Source of the DNA: Misgurnus anguillicaudatus
Lineage: Eukaryota > Chordata > Actinopteri > Cypriniformes > Cobitidae
Reading direction: 5' to 3'
Length of the DNA stretch: 64,000 nucleotides
Assembly: GCF_027580225.2 (NCBI RefSeq)
Contig: NC_073354.2
Location: forward strand, 32,776,501 to 32,840,500
Positions 56,298 through 64,000 of the stretch are shown piece by piece. The notes under the pieces are model-generated. The model was not told where the DNA came from, did not search any database, and was given only the letters and a program-made list of their open reading frames with translations. How positions within the stretch are numbered: position 1 is the stretch's first letter; each line of letters starts with the position of its first letter. Both the position numbers and the translations under genes were made by a program.

Positions 56298-56751
56298 TAG
56301 GGCTGGGTATTGGCAAGGGCCTCACGGTACGATACATATCTCGATACATGGGGCATGATACAATGTATCATGATACAATACGTTGCATGTTGCGATATAT
56401 TGCGATACTTTTTTTCAAAAATGCAAAGAAAGCTGAATTTTTTTACTTTTATTTTTTAGCCAAAGTGCTTCCACACGTCGGCTTTGAAAGCTGCAGGCAT
56501 TTTAAAATTTTCTGCCATTTTGTCACTTCCGCTACCTTCCGAGACATTTGCCGAATGGCTGTCTATGACAGACAACTTGACAACGACAACTACAGCACCG
56601 GCGGAGGAGGTCGTTTGAAGCACACAGAGGGATTTGAATTATTATTATTTTTGTTTAATATCGATATTAGAGATTGAAATATCGATACATTACCGTGGAA
56701 ACTTTATCACAAAAGTTAGCTATATCGCTTTTTTTGTTTTGCACAGCCCTA
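56298..56751. mobile_element. hAT-like MITE, TAGGGCTGGGTATTGGC terminus
   Basis: Ends TAGGGCTGGGTATTGGC and TTTTGCACAGCCCTA. A near-perfect 8-bp repeat, TAAACGAG (56287-56294) and TAAACGAC (56752-56759), flanks it but is separated from the left end by three extra bases. It is 454 bp. Confidence 0.7.
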
Positions 56752-56812
56752 TAAACGACGACAGGAGACTTCATCTCACAGATGTTATCACTTTAGAAAA
56801 AATTTGCCATGC

Positions 56813-57492
56813 CCTGTGTCTCAATTCGTTCCCTAGCTCCAGAGGTCGTGAATCAGTAGATCGTGTACACAGGCTCGGGCACTGGTAAGGACCCTAGCTC
56901 ACTTGACATTGGGACAATGTTCACTTTTTTTTCTGTCACGTGGCTGCTTAAGCGCGTAGTGATTATTCACAGCTGTTACTCATCAACAACCGGCAAAACC
57001 AACATATCTCTGACTTAATTTTAAACAGTAAATTGTGGAAAAACGTTGTCATTATTCTCTTACGTATCCGTGCATAAAATTGAAGGAATATAATTACATT
57101 TTAAATGTATATATTTTTCACAATTTTAAATAAATACTATTATTTTAAATATTGAGTAGATTGTGGTTCCTTACTGTGTAGCAATGTGTGTTTATATTTA
57201 AAACTAAAACAAACGTTTGTCTTTATAAAAGTTCTGTCACGTTTAATAAAGTTTTTTGAGTTGGGTCACGTGATGTTCGGTTGGCGAGCTTCAGAAAAGG
57301 TCACGTGATTTCCGGTAAGGGAACATAGGGAACATCGATGCTCACTGGTTTTTGCGTTGCATTGTGGGAATTTTTAGGGAACGAACATTCCAGTGCACTG
57401 GATGGATTTTGCGATTGAGACAGCCCTTAAAATGTCCGACTCCCTGATCAGTGCCCTGACTACTGAACAAGGGAGCTGATTGAGACACACGG
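56813..57492. mobile_element. DNA-transposon-like element, CCTGTGTCTCAATTC ends
   Basis: Left CCTGTGTCTCAATTCGTTCC and right GGAGCTGATTGAGACACACGG are imperfectly inverted. The interior also carries facing blocks (GTTCCCTAGCTCC, GGGAACGAACATTCC). About 680 bp. TSD uncertain. Confidence 0.6.
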
Positions 57493-58010
57493 ATGGTTTT
57501 ACTATACTAACCCTGTAAAATTAAAAAGAACAAAATAATGCAACATCTATTTGAGATATGTGCTTCATTTGGACTTGGTAATGGAGTAGCCATAGTGTTT
57601 TCTCATTGAACTAACACATGTGTTCGAAATGCATCCTGCATACAGATCTGAAGTGTCTTTTGGGAATTTGACCTCTGTCTCCGACTCTCCGCAGGCCGAA
57701 GTGTCCAGCTGATGACTGGGCACACCAGTCTATTAATCTGGGTTTGAGTCCTGTTGATCGCTTTGATTTCTTCCCGGATCAGCCTCCATCAGATGTGAAA
57801 GGTTCTCATGGAGGAATGTACTTTCTGCATTTTTAATCTGCTTCTTCAAGCCTTTCCAACTCTTCGTTAGGTTTAAATGAGCTGCGACCCTCTTAAAAGG
57901 CACCATGGGCTACACTTGCGTGTCCTATTTTATTTTCCATGAAGTCAACTTAAAAACATATGTTAGGTTTCTTGTAACACATATTTTTTATGATCGGGTT
58001 CTTAATTTAA
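57493..58010. other. afdn: afdn intron 1, unassigned
   Basis: CTCTGTCTCCGACTCTCCGCAG at 57674-57695 looks like a weak acceptor, but what follows is not afadin. Confidence 0.4.
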
Positions 58011-58204
58011 AGGGACACTCCACTTTTTTTGAAAATATGCTCATTTTTTAGCTCCCCTAGAGTTAAACATTTTGATTTTTACAGTTTTGGAATCCATTCA
58101 GCCGATCTCCGGGTCTGGCGGTACCACTTTTAGCATATCTTAGCACAATCCATTGAATCTGATTAGACCAGCATCGTGCTAAAATACAAACAAAGAGTTT
58201 TGAT

Positions 58205-59756
58205 TAGGGATGCACCGATAGGATTTTTTTGGGCCGATACCGATACCGATTTAAGCAGACAACTTCTGGCCGATACCGATGCCGATACCGATATTAAACA
58301 CTATACAACACTATACAGTTGGTCTATTAGCTAGTTTATTTCTGCATCAAATTATTTTTACTGAACATGGATTGTATCTAATTAACATTCAACTGACCAA
58401 CATAATAAGAGGCACAAATTAAGCTAAAACAAATATAATACGACAACAGGACAACCTTCAAAGGTGGTTTTTGCTATTCAGCATTTCTTTTATTAACAAC
58501 ATTAACTCATTTTTTTTTTACATATAATGGATTTCTTTAATAAACATAAATAATGCCAGTGCTATTGCTTTAAACAGAGTATAAATATTGCTACTTCAAA
58601 AAAGTTGGACTTCTTGCCCCACTAAAGTGCAGTCTGTTTCTTTTATTGTCCAAGACATTTGAGCCAGCTTAACAAAGGTTTTCTGTCTGTGCTTAAGTAT
58701 AGTGCACACTAGGGCTGGACCAGAATGTTCGAATATTCGTTCCGTTGGTTGACATTAGATTTTCAGTTTTGAGATTCGAATATATATATATTTTACAGCG
58801 TTAATGCAGAGCTTTTGCCAAGCAGGAAGTGCGCTTCACGCTCCAGCTCTATAGGTGGCGCAGAGAGACCAACATCCATAGCCAACAGCCATCAAACGCC
58901 ACCAGTAGAAGAGATCAGAAAGAGATCGCCTCAAAGCGGGCTTCCTGCTTTGGCATTCACACTAATAGTGTTGTAAATAACGTTCAGTTTTTTGCAAAAA
59001 CTGATTGATTTGCTTCACAAGACATCAATATGTCACACGGAGTTATGGGGGATTACTTTTGTATTAGATATACATGTTTAAAGTGGCGGATCGGTTGGCT
59101 TGCATGACGGAGCACTGGGGTTTCTGCAAAATATCTTCTTTATTGTTCTACTGATGAAAAACATATTGGATGGTGTAAGTGTTAGTAAATAAACTTGATT
59201 TTAAAAGTATGCTACCGTTTTATTACAGTTTGTTGAACTTCATTCATTCGGTCATTTATTTACGTTGTTTTATTTAAATGGGCTAAGTTACCATTTACGT
59301 TATCAGTAATTACTATGCTTCTAATTTCTTATACGGGAGTGTTTGTTTGTTAGAAAAATGTTAGGCTAACGTTACCTTATTAAAAGTTTTGCTCGTGTTT
59401 TGTTTCACTAATGCTGATCTCGCAGCACGCGTGACAGGCACGCCGCTACATACGCACACAGATTCCTGCCTTTATTAAAGAGAAAAATATGTTCAGCCCC
59501 TCCTTCCGAAGCTTTGAATATTTGATTTGATTTCTACTAGAGCTTTGAAGCTCAAAAAATGGTATTCGGAACAGCCCTAGTGCACACCCAAACATTAAAT
59601 CATTTTAATTGAACATGCAATTCATTGACTTTATGCGGTTAATTAATAAACAATCGGTATCGGCCTTTCTCGTGCTATTGCCGATATGCCGATGGTTTCA
59701 AATTCATCAAAAATCGGCCGATAAATATCGGCGGCCGATGCATTGGTGCATCACTA
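58205..59756. mobile_element. hAT-like element, TAGGGATGCACCGATAGG terminus
   Basis: Ends TAGGGATGCACCGATAGG and CATTGGTGCATCACTA. The TSD GTTTTGAT is perfect (58197-58204, 59757-59764). It is homologous to 23858-25026. A second hAT sits inside it at 58710-59579; without it the element is about 675 bp. Confidence 0.92.
58710..59579. mobile_element. hAT-like element nested in the 58205 hAT
   Basis: Ends TAGGGCTGGACCAGAATG and TATTCGGAACAGCCCTA. The TSD GTGCACAC is perfect (58702-58709, 59580-59587). At 870 bp it is the innermost and youngest layer of this nest. No transposase recognised. Confidence 0.92.
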
Positions 59757-59863
59757 GTTTTGATATTTTTCCTATTTAAAACTTGACTCTTCTGTAGTTA
59801 CATTGTGTACTAAGGCCGACGGAAATTCTGCCGTAATAATCAAGGACTTTGCTGCCGTAACAT

Positions 59864-60314
59864 CATAGATATATACACTAGATGTCGCCTTGGGGCTCTG
59901 AGCATGCGTCAAAACCGCCGCCATTTTAGAACAAGGGTCTTGTCATAGGAAGTATCTAGGTAAAGCTGCTATCTCCGCCTGTACTTTGAATTCATGAACG
60001 ATGCCAGACTTTTATGCTGCGCATGGATGAAAGGGCTACTAGCACTATGCATTACAGTCAGAAAAAGTAATTTTTCATAAAATCAAAACTTTTATTTTTT
60101 CCTGTACTAAATACATGTCTGACTGTTGAAACGAACCAAAAGAAAACCAAGAAAATCGCGTTCATGACGATTTATGGTGATTTTATTTCTGTTACACCAT
60201 TGCCTACAATGACGCTGATGCGGGATTCCCCTGTTTCAAGATGGCGGCTCTGTTTGACGCATTCGGTCTAATGAACTGCCGTAGCCAGGGCGACATCTAG
60301 TGTACATATCTATG
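59864..60314. mobile_element. DNA transposon, CATAGATATRTACACTAGAT termini
   Basis: Left CATAGATATATACACTAGAT and right ATCTAGTGTACATATCTATG are inverted, extended by GTCGCC/GGCGAC inside. It interrupts the host TTAA element between GCTGCCGTAA and CATGGCTGCAG. The TSD is ambiguous (CCGTAACAT against CCATACAT). It is 451 bp and non-coding. Confidence 0.8.
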
Positions 60315-60400
60315 CCATACATGGCTGCAGCAGGCGCAATGATATTACGCAGTGCCCGAAAATAGTCCCCTGCTATTGAAAGTTATCAACGGGACTAATT

Positions 60401-60895
60401 TCAGGCAGGTGTACTGTAGCTTTAAGACTATTATTGTACTGACATAGTACTTGGTAGGGGAAGCTTCTTGTGTATCGTCAAACTCTTATTTCAAAAGGGA
60501 AGTTTTTTGTTTCATGTATAAATTATTCATAATACTTTTGATAGTTCTGCTTAAGCAGAGATGTGAGTGTTTTTGAGCATTTGGTTTGTCTTGTCTTGTG
60601 TTTTTGAGATTGACGGATAGGGAGCCGTTTGCACATAGTTAATCTGGACTGTCAGAAACGGAGCCGGGCTACTTGTATGCTAATTATGCTGAAGACAGAT
60701 GAATGCTAACTCTGCAGCGTGGGCTTAAGGGTCGATGTCTCTCAGTTGACACCGTCTAATCTAACTGTCCAAGCTGTTGGTTTGGTGTATAGAAATGTTT
60801 AGCGATACACAGTGCGTGGTGTGCAGGTTAGCCATAAAGTTGTTGTTACTTGCATTGAAGGAGGGACCCAAGCTATAGAGATGTGGACAGGGCTC
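60401..60895. other. afdn: afdn intron 1, unassigned
   Basis: Nothing recognised. Confidence 0.45.
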
Positions 60896-61032
60896 CTGGA
60901 TAATAGCTCAGTAATAGAGCATTGCGTTTGCAGCGCAGCAGGTCATAAGTTCGAACCCAGGGAACACACATGCTGATAAAAATGTCTATTTGGCAATGCA
61001 CTGGAAGTCGCTTTACCAAATGCATAAATGTT
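60896..61032 (+). mobile_element. tRNA-derived SINE, best-preserved copy
   Basis: Box A TAGCTCAGTAATAGAGCA, box B GGTCATAAGTTCGAACCC, then GGGAACACACATGCTGATAA and the tail GGAAGTCGCTTTACC ending ATGCATAAATGTTA. It has the DANA/HE1 layout. It is a SINE rather than a tRNA gene because the acceptor stem cannot pair and the tail is the SINE tail. Confidence 0.85.
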
Positions 61033-61296
61033 ACCACCAAAATCGTCCTTGCAATCCCTTAAAAAACATCCAGAACATGCTGGTGCAGAACATCATGCTT
61101 AAAACTTCAAAACATCTTAGCAATCACAACAGTACCCTATAGTGATGTGGTGATTGTGGTAGCACACATTTAAAAATAAAATGTAGAAATCAAATAAAAA
61201 TGTCTATAAATGCCTCTATGTCTTTGAAGACGAATGCTTTTAAAAGCATTTTTTATTAAAGGGGACAAAAATCTGAATTTTTCCATGTTTAGGTGC

Positions 61297-62438
61297 TAGG
61301 GGTGTAACGGTACGTGTATTCGAACCGGACCGTTTCGGTTCAGGGCTTTCGGCACGGTGCACACGTGCACCGAAAGGCCGAATGCATTTTGTGTGCGCCT
61401 GTGCGGAACATAATACGTGCGTTTCCGCACGAACATATTAAGTGGCGGAAGTCTCCTCGTTCAGCGCAAGTCTTCTGTCAAACATATAACATAATTCGGC
61501 CCGCAGAAAGATTTTTATTTACTTAGTTGTATATCCGTTTAATTATTGATGTAAACGTTTACGTGTCGTATCTAAAAGCGCATGTTAAACGCGTGTCAAC
61601 GCGCTGCTTTGTTCTTTCAAAAGTGAGTGAGAGGTTGCGCGTCTTTCGTTGCTACGCATTCATGAGACGCGCTTTCTGTGACAGCGAGAATAAGGAATGC
61701 GTGATCAGATTTTTCATCTGCACCTCACGTCAATCATATTGTCACAATGCGATCAGCTGGTCGGGACACGGAAGAGTTGTACCCGGGCTTACTCAGCTGT
61801 TACTCAGCTGCGGAGGGGTTCGTAAGTAAAGTCACAGCTTACATTGATGACACAAGCAAAGAATAGGAGAAACGTGCAAAAGATCATGGCTATGCATGCA
61901 ACTCACTAATCTCAAAATGAGTGTATAATAAGTATATCATCATGTTGCTTGCTATGCAGTTACACATAGAGCAGTAATATTATTTTTATTATACAGAGAT
62001 GGTACATAGCCAATTCAATACTGTGAGGTAAACAATCCAAAATAAATCAAAACAGAACATTTTTGGTGGCAAAAATGTAGGCTAATTGTTCATAAATGTA
62101 TTCAGGAATTGAATTTGTTAGTTCAAGGTTTTAGTAGAAAAAGTTTAAGAGAAGGTTAAGAAAAGAGTTACCTTCTGTTATAAAATAATGTAGAAAAAAG
62201 AACTTTGCAGTAGTATTTTATTTATTATTTTTTCATTTTATATATATTTTATATGTTATATTTAATAAAAAAGTGTTTAAAAAAGTGTAAACAAATTGTA
62301 AAAAAAAGTTTATAGTAATAAACAACCTGCAGTTTAATGTTTGCATTTTTCCCTTACTGTACCGAAAATGAACCGAACCGTGGCTTCAAAACCGGGGTTC
62401 GCACCGAACCGTGATTTTTGCGTACCGTTACACCCCTA
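61297..62438. mobile_element. hAT-like element, TAGGGGTGTAACGGTACG terminus
   Basis: Ends TAGGGGTGTAACGGTACG and CGTACCGTTACACCCCTA are perfect inverted repeats of 18 bp. The TSD TTAGGTGC is perfect (61289-61296, 62439-62446). It is 1142 bp; ORFs of 70 and 100 codons show no known domain. Confidence 0.93.
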
Positions 62439-62724
62439 TTAGGTGCTATAATTGGGTGCTATCAACCTAGAAAATGTGAAAAAGAACAACCCAGTAACTT
62501 AGTTTTGGTAAACCATTCCCTGCAAGCATGTGAAAAAATCGGTCATTGAAATTTGGCTCCCCTTGTGATGTCAGAAGGGGATAATACCGCCCCTTAATCT
62601 GCACTATCCAGTTACGCCACTACCATTTATTGCAGAGATCAGCTCATTTGCATTTAAAAGGACACACCCAAAATGGCACATTTTTGCCCACGCCTATAAA
62701 GTGGCAATTTTAACATGTTATTAT

Positions 62725-63349
62725 TAGGGCCGGGACTCGATTAAAAAAATTAATCTAATTAATTAGAGGCTTTGTAATTAATTAATCGAAATGAATCACA
62801 TTTTAATCACATATAAATATTTGACCTGAGAACATTGAGAAGTTATTTTTTCACATGGATTTTTAGTATACCATGAATAATGACTGAATACATAAGCTTA
62901 AGCAACAAAACATTGTTTATTTTTGTTCAGAAAAGTCGTTGTACTCGGAGTCGGGCTAATGTCCACGCTAGCTGCTATATGTTTTGCATTGAGATGATAC
63001 TTGAGGCTCGATGTGCTGCGGTGATATGTGAATTCCTTGTTGCATAGCTTACACACAACCATGCTCTTATCGACGCTTCCATCCGTTCGTTTTTTATAAA
63101 AAAAATGTCCCATCCACGGGGCCAAACAAAGCGATCTCATCAGCTTCTTCGTTCATGTTCACTGTGGTTTGTTGTTGTCTGAAGTCATGAACGCTAGTTG
63201 GTGCTCCAGTATAATTGGTCCGCCGAAACTCATCCAATGAGAAATGTTCCACGGTGCAAAAATAAGTGCGATTAAAATCCGTTAAAAATGTTTAATGCGT
63301 TATTTTTTGTGTAATTAATCTTAATTAACGCGTTAAAGTCCTGGCCCTA
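62725..63349 (-). mobile_element. hAT-Ac-type element with a BED-finger remnant
   Basis: Ends TAGGGCCGGGACTCGATTAA and AAAGTCCTGGCCCTA. The TSD GTTATTAT is perfect (62717-62724, 63350-63357). The minus strand carries the first part of a transposase gene (62898-63156). At 625 bp it is an internally deleted derivative that keeps only the N-terminal coding part. Confidence 0.92.
62898..63156 (-). pseudogene. hAT transposase N-terminus, BED zinc finger, frameshifted
   Basis: The likely start is ATG at 63156-63154 (minus), giving MNEEADEIALFGPVDGTFF, after which the frame shifts to YKKRTDGSVDKSMVVCKLCN and TYHRSTSSLKYHLNAKH. C-x2-C followed by H-x4-H with an S-S-L-x2-H-L core is the BED-finger signature of ZBED/hAT transposases. 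The catalytic RNase H-like domain and dimerisation domain are absent. The frame ends at 62898, so it cannot act as a transposase. Confidence 0.8.
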
Positions 63350-63458
63350 GTTATTATAAATTATCTATATGGTATTTTGAGCTAAAACTTCACATACATA
63401 CTCTGGGAACACCAAAGATTTATTTGACATCTTAAAAAAGTCTTGTGAAATGTCCCTT

Positions 63459-64000
63459 GTAATTAAAATTGGGAGACATCTGAAGTCTCATGTGTTTTGA
63501 GTTGGATTTGAGATCAGGTCAGATCACCACAAAGCCTGACCAAAATTTCCCTGTTTCATTTCAAGCTCCAAATGAAGTCGTGAGCTCACTAAGCTAGTCA
63601 ATGTCAAAACTAAGCATTGATTTGCATAAAACCTCTAATAACCTCTCATTGCCCCCTGCTGGTAGGATCTCACCTTTATTTACAAACTTTAGTTTTTAAA
63701 TATTAAACCATTAATTAGAATCATTTTGATGATTGGACTTTTCATCTTGAGGAAAAACTGTAATGTGACAACTGATATTTCTCCAGTTGCTTCGCACATG
63801 TTTTTCCATATGCAGAATATAGTTATGGTTGACGTATTTATGGGCCTGAGCAGACGGCAGCATGATGATATCATCCAGGAGAGAGGGAGAACAGAGTTTT
63901 AACACCGCTTTGGAATTCCTAAAATTCAAACTGTAAAGAGATGAAAGACCACATCTCGCCCCATAACTGATTTATGAGCTCAGACGTGCTCCGCATGTGT
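63459..64000. other. afdn: afdn intron 1, unassigned to window end
   Basis: No afadin exon 2, element or recognised ORF before the window ends. Confidence 0.5.

Larger units (their letters stand above)
58011..60400. mobile_element. TTAA element AGGGACACTCCAC, hosting three insertions
   Basis: The left end follows TTAA (58007-58010) and reads AGGGACACTCCACTTTTTTT; own sequence is 58011-58204, 59765-59863 and 60315-60400. Phrases GGTCTGGCGGTACCACTTTT, TAAAACTTGACTCTTCTGTA and GGCGCAATGATATTACGCAG identify a very common cyprinid palindromic family. The right arm is missing or altered, so the right border is approximate. Confidence 0.75.
61260..63458. mobile_element. TTAA element AGGGGACA, hosting two hAT insertions
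   Basis: Starts AGGGGACAAAAATCTGAA after TTAA (61256-61259) and ends GAAATGTCCCTT, the right TTAA having decayed to GTAA. The interior matches 20363-20714 in the same orientation. Own sequence is 61260-61296, 62439-62724 and 63350-63458; the rest is two hATs. Confidence 0.8.

Noticed and set aside
57674..57720. Acceptor-like CTCTCCGCAG followed by GCCGAAGTG as a candidate afdn exon 2
   Set aside because: The frame gives a few residues then a stop and does not match the start of the afadin Ras-association domain.
60896..61032. Possible tRNA gene with A and B boxes
   Set aside because: The downstream sequence is the DANA/HE1-like SINE tail and no acceptor stem can form, so it is a SINE.

Overview
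This window is vertebrate genomic DNA, almost certainly from a cyprinid-type teleost. The evidence is one recognisable vertebrate exon with a GT splice donor, many dispersed tRNA-derived SINE fragments of the DANA/HE1 kind, a (TG)28 microsatellite, and a very dense load of short non-autonomous DNA transposons of types common in carp-like fish. There is no prokaryotic architecture: no operons, no long ORFs, no CRISPR array. Family names for repeats come from termini, target-site duplications (TSDs) and memory of fish repeats, not from a library search.

The only host gene I can support is afadin (afdn, formerly mllt4), + strand. Its CpG-rich promoter and 5' UTR lie at about 8931-9319. The first coding exon, 9320-9421, encodes the N-terminal 34 residues and ends at a clean GAG|GTGAGA donor. 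Exon 2, the start of the first Ras-association domain, was not found, so 9422-64000 is read as intron 1 (at least 54.6 kb). Everything upstream of about 8.9 kb is 5' flanking DNA with no recognisable gene.

Layout. 1-8930: flanking DNA with a solo LTR, TTAA-type MITEs, a Harbinger-like element holding a broken MADF domain and lying in a tandem duplication, a large foldback element, and a LINE/SINE tail. 8931-9427: promoter, 5' UTR and exon 1. 9428-15800: mostly single-copy intron with five or six short elements. 16190-18180: hAT-like elements, one nested in another. 18790-22180: microsatellite, MITEs, SINE. 22660-25530: Harbinger-like element broken by three hAT-like insertions and a fragment, next to a further hAT. 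27290-28680: TTAA element with two insertions. 31330-33190: two copies of a CAGGGCTCC-type hAT, one carrying a 40-bp inverted insertion. 33370-37470: a 4.1-kb TTAA element holding a hAT inside a hAT plus three more insertions. 37670-38580: foldback. 42060-49440: mixed MITEs. 49440-57500: sparse SINEs and hATs. 58010-60400: a three-level nest with exact 8-bp TSDs at both hAT levels. 61260-63460: TTAA element with two hAT insertions, one containing a frameshifted BED-finger transposase remnant.

I see no operating novel system. The notable content is transposon stratigraphy: many exact TSDs allow relative dating of families, several TE copies carry traces of accessory proteins (MADF, BED finger, possibly a helicase N-terminus), and a few local rearrangements look like template switching.
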